Shown here one piece after another: positions 16,975-28,915 of a stretch of DNA of 34,957 nt. Origin of the DNA: Paracoccaceae bacterium (GTDB lineage: Bacteria > Pseudomonadota > Alphaproteobacteria > Rhodobacterales > Rhodobacteraceae); the NCBI GenBank assembly GCA_027045905.1, contig JALTZY010000330.1, forward strand, positions 1 through 34,957. The letters are read 5' to 3'. The translations under genes and the position numbers were made by a program. The notes beneath the pieces were generated by a model. The model searched no databases. It was not told the origin of the DNA and saw only the letters and a list, made by a program, of their open reading frames with translations. Within the stretch, counting starts at the first letter, position 1, and the number at the start of each line of letters is the position of its first letter.

Positions 16975-17874
16975 ATGGATATTCAGGACATTCTTGCGCA
17001 ATATTTGGGCTCCAGCATCGTGCCTCTATTGCTGGCGCTTCTGCTTGTCGTCCTCGTTCTCCTGGCGGTGCGCATCGTGCCCCAGTCGAAGAAGTATGTG
17101 GTCGAGCGCTTTGGCCGCCTGCACAAGGTGCTGGGGCCGGGGATCAATTTCATCGTGCCGTTTCTGGATCGCGTGCGCCACAGGGTTTCGATCCTTGAGC
17201 GCCAGCTGCCCACCCACAACCAGGACGCGATCACCGCCGACAACGTGCTGGTGCAGGTGGAGACCAGCGTCTTTTACCGTATTCTCGAGCCGGAAAAGAC
17301 CGTCTATCGCATCCGCGACGTGGACGGGGCAATCGCGACCACGGTAGCCGGGATCGTGCGTGCCGGGATCGGCGAGATGGAGCTGGACGAAGTGCAGTCC
17401 AATCGCGCCCAGCTGATCGCCAAGGTCAAGGAGCAGGTGGCCCATGCGGTGGATGACTGGGGGATCGAGGTGACCCGGGCCGAGATCCTCGACGTCAATC
17501 TCGACCAGGCCACCCGCGAAGCCATGCTCCAGCAGCTCAATGCCGAGCGCGCGCGGCGCGCCCAGGTGACCGAGGCCGAGGGGCAGCGCAGGGCGGTGGA
17601 ACTGCAGGCAGATGCCGAGCTATACGCCGCCGAGCAGAGCGCCAAGGCCCGGCGCATCCAGGCCGAAGCCGAGGCCTACGCCACCGAGGTCGTAGCCAGG
17701 GCGATAGCCGATCACGGTCTTGAAGCGGCGCAATACCAGGTGGCTCTGAAGCAGGTCGAAGCACTGGCGGCAGTGGGCGCGGGTCAGGGCAAACAGACCA
17801 TTATCCTGCCTTCCAGTGCCGTCGAGGCCTTTGGTGAGGCGTTCAACCTGCTGAAAGGAAAAGGAAAGTCCTGA
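16975..17874 (+). CDS. SPFH/band 7 (stomatin-like, QmcA-type) membrane protein
   Basis: N-terminal TM helix, RIVPQSKKYVVERFGRLHKVLGPGINFIVPF, VTRAEILDVNLD, coiled-coil ERARRAQVTEAEGQRRAVELQADAE. Confidence 0.93.
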   Translation: MDIQDILAQYLGSSIVPLLLALLLVVLVLLAVRIVPQSKKYVVERFGRLHKVLGPGINFIVPFLDRVRHRVSILERQLPTHNQDAITADNVLVQVETSVFYRILEPEKTVYRIRDVDGAIATTVAGIVRAGIGEMELDEVQSNRAQLIAKVKEQVAHAVDDWGIEVTRAEILDVNLDQATREAMLQQLNAERARRAQVTEAEGQRRAVELQADAELYAAEQSAKARRIQAEAEAYATEVVARAIADHGLEAAQYQVALKQVEALAAVGAGQGKQTIILPSSAVEAFGEAFNLLKGKGKS

Positions 17875-18143
17875 TGCTCTGGGTTACATGGTGGGCATGG
17901 GCAGCGGCGGCGCTGGGGCTGGCGATCCTCGAGATGCTGGCGCCGGGCTATATCTTGCTGGGCTTTGCCCTCGGCGCGGCGGTGGTCTCGGCGCTGCTCT
18001 ACGGCGGGGTGGCGGTAAGCCTGCCGTGGCTGCTGGTGATCTGTGCTGCGGTAGCGCTGGTCTCGTGGCTGGTGCTGCGGCAGATCTTCGGCATCCGCAA
18101 GGGGCAGGTCAAGGTCATCCGCCGCGATATCAATGAGGACTGA
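17874..18143 (+). CDS. Short NfeD-family membrane protein
   Basis: Overlaps the SPFH stop (TGATG); TM-rich; stomatin-NfeD pairing is common. Confidence 0.82.
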   Translation: MLWVTWWAWAAAALGLAILEMLAPGYILLGFALGAAVVSALLYGGVAVSLPWLLVICAAVALVSWLVLRQIFGIRKGQVKVIRRDINED

Positions 18144-18187
18144 CCCGGCCCGGCCGGGCGGCGGGGAGCGCGCGGCCCCCCGCTCGT

Positions 18188-18592
18188 TCATTCCTTGACG
18201 CGCAGGACGATGGTCAGGCCCTCATCCGGCAGCTTCAGGGTGTTTTCGATCACCCCGTCCACCATCCGGCAGGGGCCGCACCAGCTCTTGCCCATCTGCT
18301 TGATCAGCGCCGCGCGGATCTCCTCCGGGCTCGCCTTTACCCCCACATCGAGCAGAGTGCGGGTGATGATCCCGGCCAGAAAGGCCGAGCGCTCGGCGCC
18401 CTTGAGACTGTTGAATTTCTCGACCTGCCCACCGCTCAGCGGATCCTGGGCGATTGGCTCCACCGAGGGGTCGCGCTCGACGATGACATCAATGCCAGGG
18501 ATCGGGTCATCGCCGCCCTCGGCCATGGCGGCAAGGGGCGATAGGCCCAGCGCGATGGCAAGGGCGAGAAAAGTGCGTTTGTTGAAGATCAT
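18188..18592 (-). CDS. Predicted secreted protein with a C-terminal WCGPC motif
   Basis: Signal peptide MIFNKRTFLALAIALGLSPLAAMA; KSWCGPCRMVDGVIENTLKLPDEG near the C-terminus. Confidence 0.7.
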   Translation of the reverse strand: MIFNKRTFLALAIALGLSPLAAMAEGGDDPIPGIDVIVERDPSVEPIAQDPLSGGQVEKFNSLKGAERSAFLAGIITRTLLDVGVKASPEEIRAALIKQMGKSWCGPCRMVDGVIENTLKLPDEGLTIVLRVKE

Positions 18593-18714
18593 GTGGTTTC
18601 CTTTTTCAGTGAAGGCTTCTGCCTGCCGTGAGTAGGCCCGATCGCGTGGCTGTCAGTCAATGACCGCAGGCTGTTATGGGATAACGGGCAGGAAATGGCC
18701 GGGCTGCGCCGGAG

Positions 18715-19428
18715 TCAGGCGAGACTGGCGGTGATCTCTCGCGCCGCTCGGCGGGGGTCTTCGGCGCGGGTGACGGGGCGGCCGACGACGATATGGTCGG
18801 CCCCGGCGGCGATGGCCTCGGCCGGGGTCATCACCCGCTTCTGGTCGCCCAACGCGGTGCCTGCGGGGCGCACGCCGGGAGTGACGATCAGCTTGCCTTC
18901 CGCCTCGGGCAGGGCGCGGATGGCGGCCGCTTCGAGAGGGCTGGCAATCACCCCGTCCGCCCCGGCCTCAAAGGCCCGGCCCGCGCGCTCCACCACCAGA
19001 TCGGCCACATCGCCGGAGCGCATCAGGCCTGCATCCAGATCGGCGCGGTCAAGCGAAGTGAGGATCGTGACCGCGAGGATCTTCATCCCGGAGCCGCCCT
19101 TGCCCTCGGCGGCTGCGCGCACCACATGCGGATCGCCATGCACGGTGAGGAAATCGAACCTCTGCGCCGCCAGCCCACGCACCGCGGCCTCGACCGTATT
19201 GGCGATGTCGAACAGCTTCAGGTCGAGAAAGATGCGCTTGCCCGCCTCGTCCTTCAGCTCGCGCGCGAGCGCCAGCCCGCCGCCGGTGAGCATGCCGAGC
19301 CCGATCTTGTAAAACGACACCGCATCGCCCAGCCGCTCGGCCAGCTTCAGCCCGGCCAGAGCATCGGCGACATCAAGGGCAACGATCAGGCGGTCATCGG
19401 GCCTGGGGGCGGACATGGGGGCTTGCAT
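18715..19428 (-). CDS. pyrF: Orotidine 5'-phosphate decarboxylase
   Basis: LIVALDVADAL, KIFLDLKLFDIANTVEAAV, VTPGVRPAGTALGDQKRVMTPAEAIAAGADHIVVGRPVT. Start at 19428 chosen for the AAAGGAG 5 nt upstream. Confidence 0.95.
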   Translation of the reverse strand: MQAPMSAPRPDDRLIVALDVADALAGLKLAERLGDAVSFYKIGLGMLTGGGLALARELKDEAGKRIFLDLKLFDIANTVEAAVRGLAAQRFDFLTVHGDPHVVRAAAEGKGGSGMKILAVTILTSLDRADLDAGLMRSGDVADLVVERAGRAFEAGADGVIASPLEAAAIRALPEAEGKLIVTPGVRPAGTALGDQKRVMTPAEAIAAGADHIVVGRPVTRAEDPRRAAREITASLA

Positions 19429-19535
19429 CGGCGCTCCTTTCGGCATCGCGCCCTTTTCGCCGCAAGTATCCGCCCGGTCAAGCCGTGCCGTCACAAGGTC
19501 GCTTCATCATTGCCAGTGCATTTTCACCGGCCGGG

Positions 19536-19814
19536 TCAGGCTGCGGCGATGGTCACCTGCTCGAGGTCCAGCCGCAGCTCGCTGTCGGAGCCACGAAAGG
19601 CCGGCAGGATGCGCGCCTGTTTCATCGCGTGCTTGATCAGGCCGTAGAGTACCAGGGTCGAGGGGCAATCCTCCGGCTGGGCAGTCTCGCAGGAAAAGGT
19701 CAGCTCGAAGGGCACGCCGGAGGCGCCGGTGACATTGAGCGTGACGGTCGCCTTGTGCAGGGAGGTATCCGGCTCGAAACGCGGCTCGCTCAGGTCGATC
19801 TTGTTCACTTTCAT
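19536..19814 (-). CDS. Hypothetical protein (about 92 aa)
   Basis: MKVNKIDLSEPRFEPDTSLHKATVTLNVTGASGVPFELTF...; GAGAGGAT upstream of the ATG at 19814; no recognised family. Confidence 0.65.
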   Translation of the reverse strand: MKVNKIDLSEPRFEPDTSLHKATVTLNVTGASGVPFELTFSCETAQPEDCPSTLVLYGLIKHAMKQARILPAFRGSDSELRLDLEQVTIAAA

Positions 19815-19927
19815 GGGTCGATCCTCTCGATACGACCTCACCCCGGCCCGAGTTTCGCAGAAAATGATTAAGCGCGGATTAATGGTGCTGCGGGCATGGA
19901 TGCAGGCATGGATTTGGAACCCCGGCC

Positions 19928-19956
19928 CTTGCGACTCCCGGCGGCAATCCCCACAT
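19928..19956 (+). promoter_or_regulatory. Sigma32 (RpoH)-like heat-shock promoter upstream of clpB
   Basis: cccTTGcga, 14-nt spacer, CCCCACAT; about 75 bp upstream of the clpB start. Confidence 0.6.
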
Positions 19957-20029
19957 CCATGACGAGGCCCGGGGGCCTGTGCCGCAGGGCGGGCAGGCGC
20001 GTAACGGGCGCTTGGAAAAGGAGAAAATC

Positions 20030-22642
<2,613 letters not shown>

Positions 22643-22666
22643 GCGCCTGTATCACCGGCAGAAACC

Positions 22667-22694
22667 CGCCCCGCCGATCCGTTTCGGCGGGGCG
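22667..22694 (+). terminator. Terminator-like hairpin after clpB
   Basis: CGCCCCGCCGA-tccgtt-TCGGCGGGGCG, 11-bp perfect stem, weak T-rich tail (tattgt). Confidence 0.65.
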
Positions 22695-22952
22695 TATTGT
22701 CGTGCCGATACCCGACCGTTTCACTTGCAAATGACCGTCGTTTCTCCATCGGGTGCCCGAGCGTGTTTCTCGGGTATTGGTTGATGGCCAGACCATGCCC
22801 CCGATCAACCTTCCTGCCACCGGCTCCGGCATTTGACCGCATCCGCCGCGCATGGCGGTCGTGGGGTTTCCGGCGGAGCTGGCCGCCTGACCCGGCTCTT
22901 GTTTCGCCGCCCGTTTCCCGGCATTGTGCTGCAATAATAATGGGAGGCGAGC

Positions 22953-23717
22953 ATGATCCCGCGTATCGAAAAGATCCTCAAGCGCCTGCGGCTGGGCCGC
23001 CCGGTGCAGTCGCCGAAGCTGGAACTGACCCATGCGCGGATCAGGGACCGCCGGGTGATCTTCTGCACAGACATGGAAAACGACCCGATCCAGCGCAACC
23101 ACCGGCGCGGGCAGTTTTACGAGGGCAGGGAGTTGGGCAAGCTCGCGGAAGTCTTTCCCGAGGGCGGCACCTTTGTCGATATCGGCGCCAATGTGGGCAA
23201 TCACTCGCTGTATGCGGCACTGTTTCTCGGGGCGGGGCGGGTGATCCCCTTCGAGCCCAACCCGCGCGCCTTTCGCCTGCTGGTGCAGAACGTGCTGGTG
23301 AACCGGCTTGAAGAGGTGATCGACCTGTCGCGTCTGGGCGTGGGGCTTGCGGACAAGGAAGAGGGCGGCTTCGCCATGGAAAAGCGCGCGCGCAATCTGG
23401 GCGGTGCCAAGATGCTGCCGGGGGAAGGCAGGCTCAGGGTGTTTCGCGGCGACACGCTGCTGGCGGACGAGCGCCCGGCGCTGATCAAGATCGACGTGGA
23501 GGGCATGGAAATGCCGGTGCTGGCGGGGCTGGAAGCGACCATTGCCGCGCACCGCCCGGTGCTGCTGGTGGAAGTCGATAACGAGAACGAAGCCGCCTTC
23601 CGGCAATGGGCCGCGGATGCAGGCTACGAGATTGCCGATACGGTGCAGCGCTACCGGCTGAACAAGAACCACCTGCTGCTGCCCGGGGCGAAGTCAAAGT
23701 CGAGCAAGGCGGCCTGA
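22953..23717 (+). CDS. FkbM-family methyltransferase
   Basis: GTFVDIGANVGNHSLYAA, VIPFEPNPRAFRLL, PALIKIDVEGMEMPVLAGL; GGGAGG upstream. Confidence 0.88.
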   Translation: MIPRIEKILKRLRLGRPVQSPKLELTHARIRDRRVIFCTDMENDPIQRNHRRGQFYEGRELGKLAEVFPEGGTFVDIGANVGNHSLYAALFLGAGRVIPFEPNPRAFRLLVQNVLVNRLEEVIDLSRLGVGLADKEEGGFAMEKRARNLGGAKMLPGEGRLRVFRGDTLLADERPALIKIDVEGMEMPVLAGLEATIAAHRPVLLVEVDNENEAAFRQWAADAGYEIADTVQRYRLNKNHLLLPGAKSKSSKAA

Positions 23718-23800
23718 CGCTTGTTTGAGCGCATGTCCGATCCATTTGCGCCTGCCGGCGCTCTCGGGCATGAAGCGACGCATTGCCGGGAGGATGTCTG

Positions 23801-25276
23801 ATGATCTGGGCGCTCGAATACCTGTCCCTCGCGCTGGTCGTGGCGATCGGCCTGGTGCTGGCCGCGCTCGCGGTCCTGTTCGTCATCGACCGGCTGCAGA
23901 CCCATGACGCGGTGCGGCGCAATTACCCGGTGATCGGGCGCTTTCGCGGGCTGTTCACCACGCTGGGGGAGTTCTTCCGCCAGTATTTCTTTGCCATGGA
24001 CCGCGAGGAGCTGCCCTTCAACCGTGCCCAGCGCGACTGGATCGCGCGCGCCGGGGCGGGCAGCGGCAACACGGTCGCCTTCGGCTCGACCCGCAATCTG
24101 AGCATCCCCGGCACGCCGATCTTCGTCAATGCCGCCTTTCCGCCCCTGCACGACCAATACGCCCGGACCCGGCCCCTGACCATCGGCCCCCATGCGCGCG
24201 CGCCATATGAGGCGCGCTCGATCGTCAATATCTCCGGCATGAGCTATGGCGCGCTCAGCCGTCCGGCGGTGCGGGCGCTGTCGATGGGGGCGCGCGAGGC
24301 GGGTATCTGGCTCAATACCGGCGAGGGCGGGCTGTCGCCTTACCACCTCGAAGGCGGTGCCGATATCGTGTTTCAGATCGGCACCGCAAAATACGGCGTG
24401 CGCGGGCCGGACGGGAAGCTCTCGGACGACAGGCTGCGCGAGATTGCCGCCCATGAGCAGGTGAAGATGTTCGAGGTGAAGCTGGCGCAGGGGGCCAAGC
24501 CGGGAAAGGGCGGCATCCTGCCCGCGGCCAAGGTCACCGCCGAGATCGCCGCCATCCGCGGCATCCCCGAGGGCGAGGCCAGCATCTCGCCCAACCGCCA
24601 CGAAGAGGTGGACGGATGGGGCGACCTGCTGGACCTGATCGCCCATATCCGCGAAGTGACCGGCAAGCCCGTGGGCTTCAAGACCGTGGTCGGGGCGCGG
24701 GCGCCGTTCGAGGAGCTTTTCGCGATGATCCGCGAAGGCGGAGAGGAGCGGGCACCGGACTTCATCACCATCGACGGCGGCGAGGGCGGGACCGGCGCTG
24801 CGCCGATGCCGCTCATCGACCTGGTCGGAATGCCGATCCGCGAGGCCCTGCCGATGATCGCCGACCTGCGCGACGCGGCCGGGCTGAGAGAGCGCATCCG
24901 TCTGATCGCCTCGGGCAAGATGGTCAATCCGGGCGATGTCGCCTGGGCGCTCTGCGCGGGGGCCGATTTCACCGTCACCGCGCGCGGCTTCATGTTCGCG
25001 CTGGGCTGCATCCAGGCGCTGAAGTGCAACCGCAATACCTGCCCCACCGGCATCACCACCCACGACGCGCGCCTGCAGAAGGGGCTGGTGCCCGAGGACC
25101 GCTGCAGGAGCGTGGCGAATTATGCGCGCTGTCTGAACGCCGAGGTCGAGACCATCGCCCATTCGGTCGGCGTGGCCGAGCCCCGCCTGATGCGCCGGCA
25201 CCATGTGCGTCTGGTACGCCCGGATGGGCGCTCGGTCCCGATGGACGAGATCTTTCCGGTGCGGGATTCCGGGTAG
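23801..25276 (+). CDS. FMN-binding glutamate synthase family protein, membrane-anchored
   Basis: N-terminal TM helix, DFITIDGGEGGTGAAPMPLID (FMN/phosphate site), GCIQALKCNRNTCPTGI (CX5CX4C [3Fe-4S] motif of GltS). Confidence 0.9.
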   Translation: MIWALEYLSLALVVAIGLVLAALAVLFVIDRLQTHDAVRRNYPVIGRFRGLFTTLGEFFRQYFFAMDREELPFNRAQRDWIARAGAGSGNTVAFGSTRNLSIPGTPIFVNAAFPPLHDQYARTRPLTIGPHARAPYEARSIVNISGMSYGALSRPAVRALSMGAREAGIWLNTGEGGLSPYHLEGGADIVFQIGTAKYGVRGPDGKLSDDRLREIAAHEQVKMFEVKLAQGAKPGKGGILPAAKVTAEIAAIRGIPEGEASISPNRHEEVDGWGDLLDLIAHIREVTGKPVGFKTVVGARAPFEELFAMIREGGEERAPDFITIDGGEGGTGAAPMPLIDLVGMPIREALPMIADLRDAAGLRERIRLIASGKMVNPGDVAWALCAGADFTVTARGFMFALGCIQALKCNRNTCPTGITTHDARLQKGLVPEDRCRSVANYARCLNAEVETIAHSVGVAEPRLMRRHHVRLVRPDGRSVPMDEIFPVRDSG

Positions 25277-25384
25277 AAGGCGGACCGGCAGGCCGCTCCG
25301 TCCTCGATTTTCTGCAGGATATCGTGGCGGAGGTTGCCGGGCTCTGCCGTTGACACGGGCGGTGGCCTCTGGAAAGCAGGGGCC

Positions 25385-26134
25385 ATGCCCGGACCGGACC
25401 AGACCCTGCCCGCGATATTGCCCCTTGGCGCCGATGCGCTGGTGGTGCGCTTTTCTCTCACCCCCGAGCTTGCCGCCAATGCCGCCGCGCAGGTCTTTGC
25501 CGGCGAGGCGGCGGCGGGCGATACCGGCGGGATTACCGAGATCGTGCCGTCTCTGGCCTCGGTGATGCTGCGTTTCGACCCCGAGCGGGTGACGCGCGCG
25601 GCGCTGAGCGCGCGGCTGGCCCGGCTTCTGCAAGGGCGTGACTGGACCCGCTGCGCCCTGCCCGCGCCGAGCCGGCGCTGGGTGATCCCGGCGGCCTTTG
25701 GCGGCGCCCATGGTCCGCAGCTGGAGGACGCGGCGGCGGCGGCGGGCATATCGGTCAAGCAGGCGCTCCGGGAGCTGTCCGAAACGCGCCTCAGGGTGCT
25801 GGCGATCGGCTTTGCCCCCGGCCAGCCCTTCCTCGGCCTGCTGCCGGCGCATTGGGATTTTGCGCGCCTCTCGGAACTCACCCCGCAGGTGCCCGCCGGC
25901 GCGCTGGTGGCCGCGGTGCGCCAGATCGTGCTGTTTGCCAACCCGTCGGCGACCGGCTGGCGGCAGGTGGGGCGGACCACCTTTCGCCCCTTCCGCCCCG
26001 AGAGCGCCGAGCCCTTCCCCCTGCGCGCGGGCGACGAGGTGGTGTTCGAGGCGCTCGACCACACGGCCTTTGCCGCGCTTGCCGCGCGCGGTGGCGAAGC
26101 CGCCGACATCGCCCGGCTGGAGCATCTCGCATGA
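25385..26134 (+). CDS. pxpB: 5-oxoprolinase subunit PxpB (KipI family)
   Basis: GFAPGQPFLGLLP, PRxxVPAGAV-like QVPAGALVAAVRQIVLFANPSATGW; followed by PxpC and PxpA. Confidence 0.9.
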   Translation: MPGPDQTLPAILPLGADALVVRFSLTPELAANAAAQVFAGEAAAGDTGGITEIVPSLASVMLRFDPERVTRAALSARLARLLQGRDWTRCALPAPSRRWVIPAAFGGAHGPQLEDAAAAAGISVKQALRELSETRLRVLAIGFAPGQPFLGLLPAHWDFARLSELTPQVPAGALVAAVRQIVLFANPSATGWRQVGRTTFRPFRPESAEPFPLRAGDEVVFEALDHTAFAALAARGGEAADIARLEHLA

Positions 26135-27141
26135 ACGCGCTGGAGGTGCTTTCCGCCGGCCTCGGCGTCACCGTGCAGGATCTCGGGCGACCGTTTCACA
26201 TGGCCTCTGGCCTTTCGCGTGGCGGCGCGGCGGATCGGATGGCGCTGCATGAGGCCGCCGCGCTGCTGGGGCTGAAAGAGGTGGTGGCGGGCCTCGAGAT
26301 GGCGGGCCTCGGCGGGCGCTTCCGCTTTGCCGGGCGCACCCGCTTCGCCCTCACCGGCGCGCCGATGCGCGCGAGTCTCGACGGGCAGGCGCTGGCGTGG
26401 AATGCTTCGCACGCGGCCGAAGCCGGGCAGGTGCTCGAGATCGGCGGTGCCGAGGCGGGCATTTACGGCTATCTCACCCCTGCCGGCGGCATTGGCGGGC
26501 CGGAGCTTCTCGGCAGCCGTTCGGCCCATCTGGCGGTGGGGATCGGCGGCCTGGTGCAGACGGGCGCGCGGCTCGAGATCCTGCCCGACCCGACCCCGGA
26601 TCACCCGTCCCTGAAGCTCGCCCCCGACGCGCGCTTTTGCGGCGGTACCCTGCGCATGACCCCGGGGCCGCAGACCGGGCTGTTTGCCCCCGAAACGCTG
26701 GAGCGCTTTCTCGCCACCGCCTTCACCCGCTCGCCCACGGGCAACCGGCAGGGGGTGCGGCTCGACCAGCAGGGCGCGCCTTTCGCCGCCGAGATCACCG
26801 GGCAGGCCTCGGAGGTGATCCAGGCGGGCGACGTGCAGATGACCGGCGCGGGCGTGCCCTATGTGCTGCTCGCCGAGTGTCAGACCACCGGCGGCTATGC
26901 GCGTATCGGCAGCGTGATCCCGGCCGACCTTGCGCACATCGCCCAGGCGCCACCCGGCGCGAGCCTGCGCTTCGAGATGCTGAGCCTTGAAGAGGCCGAC
27001 CGGCTCTGGCGGCCCGAAAGCGGGCTGGTCGCGGCCCTGGCCCGGCGCGCCGAGCCGCTCACGCGCGATCCCCATGACATTGCCGACCTGTTGAGCTACC
27101 AGTTGATCAGCGGCGTGGTGGCCGGCGACGAGGTGGACTAG
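26131..27141 (+). CDS. pxpC: 5-oxoprolinase subunit PxpC (biotin-dependent carboxyltransferase/KipA family)
   Basis: TVQDLGRPFHMASGLSRGGAADRMA and SPTGNRQGVRL motifs; 4-nt overlap with pxpB. Confidence 0.92.
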   Translation: MNALEVLSAGLGVTVQDLGRPFHMASGLSRGGAADRMALHEAAALLGLKEVVAGLEMAGLGGRFRFAGRTRFALTGAPMRASLDGQALAWNASHAAEAGQVLEIGGAEAGIYGYLTPAGGIGGPELLGSRSAHLAVGIGGLVQTGARLEILPDPTPDHPSLKLAPDARFCGGTLRMTPGPQTGLFAPETLERFLATAFTRSPTGNRQGVRLDQQGAPFAAEITGQASEVIQAGDVQMTGAGVPYVLLAECQTTGGYARIGSVIPADLAHIAQAPPGASLRFEMLSLEEADRLWRPESGLVAALARRAEPLTRDPHDIADLLSYQLISGVVAGDEVD

Positions 27142-27142
27142 G

Positions 27143-27910
27143 ATGGATGAGATGCAGCGCCATGTGGACCTCAACAGCGACATGGGCGAGGGCTTCGGCC
27201 CCTGGCGGATGGGCGATGACGCGGCGCTTCTGCAGACCATCACCTCGGCCAATATCGCCTGCGGCTTTCATGCGGGCGACGCCGACGTGATGGCGGCGAC
27301 CATGGCCGCGGCGCTGGCAAACGGCGTCGGCATCGGCGCGCATCCGGGCCTGCCGGACCTGCAGGGCTTTGGCCGGCGCAACATGGCGATCAGCCACGAC
27401 GAGGCGGCCAATCTGGTGGCCTATCAGCTGGGCGCGGCGCAGGCCTTGGCGCGCCGGGCCGGCGGGCAACTGCGCCACCTCAAGCTGCACGGAGCGCTCT
27501 CGCATATGGCGGTGGCCGACCCGGCGCTGGCGCGGGCCTGTTTCGAAGCGGCGCTGGCGGTGGATCCGGAAATCGTGCTGGTGGTGCTGGCGGCAACGCC
27601 GATGGAGGCGGTCGCGCGCGAGCTCGGCGCCAACTGGGCCGGCGAGATCTTTGCCGACCGCGCCTATGAGGACGACGCGCGGCTGGTCGCACGCGGCAAG
27701 CCCGGCGCGGTGCTGCATGATGCCGATCACGCGGCCGAGCGGATATTGGCGATGCTGAAGGAAGGCGCGATCATCGCCGAAAGCGGCAGGCGCATCCCGG
27801 CGCGCATCGACACGATCTGCCTGCATGGAGACACTCCCGAAGCGGTGGAAATGGCCCGCGCGCTCCGGGCACGGCTTGAGGCGGCGGGGCTGGAGATCCG
27901 GCCGCTGTAG
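27143..27910 (+). CDS. pxpA: 5-oxoprolinase subunit PxpA (LamB/YcsF family)
   Basis: VDLNSDMGEGFGPWRMGDD, ANIACGFHAGD, GAHPGLPDLQGFGRRNM, LHGALSHMA. Confidence 0.95.
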   Translation: MDEMQRHVDLNSDMGEGFGPWRMGDDAALLQTITSANIACGFHAGDADVMAATMAAALANGVGIGAHPGLPDLQGFGRRNMAISHDEAANLVAYQLGAAQALARRAGGQLRHLKLHGALSHMAVADPALARACFEAALAVDPEIVLVVLAATPMEAVARELGANWAGEIFADRAYEDDARLVARGKPGAVLHDADHAAERILAMLKEGAIIAESGRRIPARIDTICLHGDTPEAVEMARALRARLEAAGLEIRPL

Positions 27911-27960
27911 CGGGGGCCAGCCCCCCGCCCCCCGGAATATTTGGCGAAAGATGAAAGGGG
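27911..27960. repeat. Intergenic hairpin + A/T-box repeat, copy 1
   Basis: cgggggccagccccccgccccccggaatatttggcgaaagatgaaagg: GC hairpin followed by ggaatattt. Confidence 0.6.
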
Positions 27961-28054
27961 CGGATTTTCGCCGGGGCATGTCGCTTTCCGGTTGGCGATT
28001 TGCAGCGGTGTGCTTAGGCTTGCGTTGCCGATTGACCTTTTGCCGGGAGGGGCG

Positions 28055-28915
28055 ATGCAATACCTGAAACCCGCCAGCTTCGAGGAGGCCGTGGCGATGG
28101 CCGGCGAGGCGCATGGTGATGTACGCTTTCTGGCCGGCGGCACCGATCTGCTGGTGCGGATGCGCATGGGGGCCGTGCCGGATGTGCTGATCGACCTCAA
28201 GCATATCCCCGGCGTTTACGATATCGAGCGCACCGAGAATGGCGGCTGGCGCATCGGCGTGGCGGTGCCGGGGGCCGAACTGACCGAACATGCGGGCTTG
28301 CGCGCCGACTGGCCCGGCGTGGTCGAGGCGGTGGGGCTGATCGGCTCGACCCAGGTGCAGGGGCGCGCGACTCCGGTGGGCAACCTGGCCAATGCCTCGC
28401 CGGCGGCCGATTCGGTGCCGGCGCTGATCGCCGCCGGGGCCGAGGTGGAGGTGCTGGGGCCGGGCGGGCGCCGGCGCGTGGCGGTCGGGGACATCCCCGC
28501 CGGGCCGGGGCGGACCAGGCTCGCGCAGGGCGAGGTGATCAGTGCACTTTATCTGCCGCCGCGCGCGGCGCATGGGGGCGATGCCTATCAGCGCTTCATC
28601 CCGCGCACGGAGATGGATATCGCCGTGGTCGGCTGTGCTGTCAGCCTAAGTCGTGACGGCAACGTGATCACCGAGGCGCGCGTGGCGCTGGGCGCCATGG
28701 CCCCCACCGCGCTCATGGTCGAGGAAGCTGCAAGCGCGCTGGTGGGCACGACGCTGGGCGAGGAAGCGCTGGAGGCGCTGAGCGAAGCGGCTTCGGCTGC
28801 CGGCAGGCCGATCGACGACAAGCGCGGCACGGCGAAGTTCCGCCGCCATGTCGCCGGGGTGCTGGCGCGCCGGGTCGCGCTTGTAGCCTACGAACGAGCA
28901 GGAGACGCGAAATGA
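28055..28915 (+). CDS. Molybdenum hydroxylase (xanthine dehydrogenase family) FAD-binding medium subunit, CoxM-like
   Basis: FLAGGTDLLVRMRMG and TPVGNLANASPAADSVPALIAAGAEVEV motifs; GGGAGGGG upstream of the ATG at 28055. Confidence 0.93.
   Translation: MQYLKPASFEEAVAMAGEAHGDVRFLAGGTDLLVRMRMGAVPDVLIDLKHIPGVYDIERTENGGWRIGVAVPGAELTEHAGLRADWPGVVEAVGLIGSTQVQGRATPVGNLANASPAADSVPALIAAGAEVEVLGPGGRRRVAVGDIPAGPGRTRLAQGEVISALYLPPRAAHGGDAYQRFIPRTEMDIAVVGCAVSLSRDGNVITEARVALGAMAPTALMVEEAASALVGTTLGEEALEALSEAASAAGRPIDDKRGTAKFRRHVAGVLARRVALVAYERAGDAK

Noticed and set aside
18147-18182. GC-rich inverted repeats between nfeD and the WCGPC gene as a bidirectional terminator
   Set aside because: Alternative pairings possible and no T-tract on either strand; not assigned.
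25350-25378. Perfect TTGACA hexamer upstream of pxpB as a sigma70 promoter
   Set aside because: The sequence 17 bp downstream (aaagca) is a poor -10, and the implied start would fall almost on the start codon.
23651-27252. Very long minus-strand ORFs (824 and 710 aa) opposite the GltS-like and pxp genes
   Set aside because: High-GC antisense shadow ORFs; plus-strand families are unambiguous.
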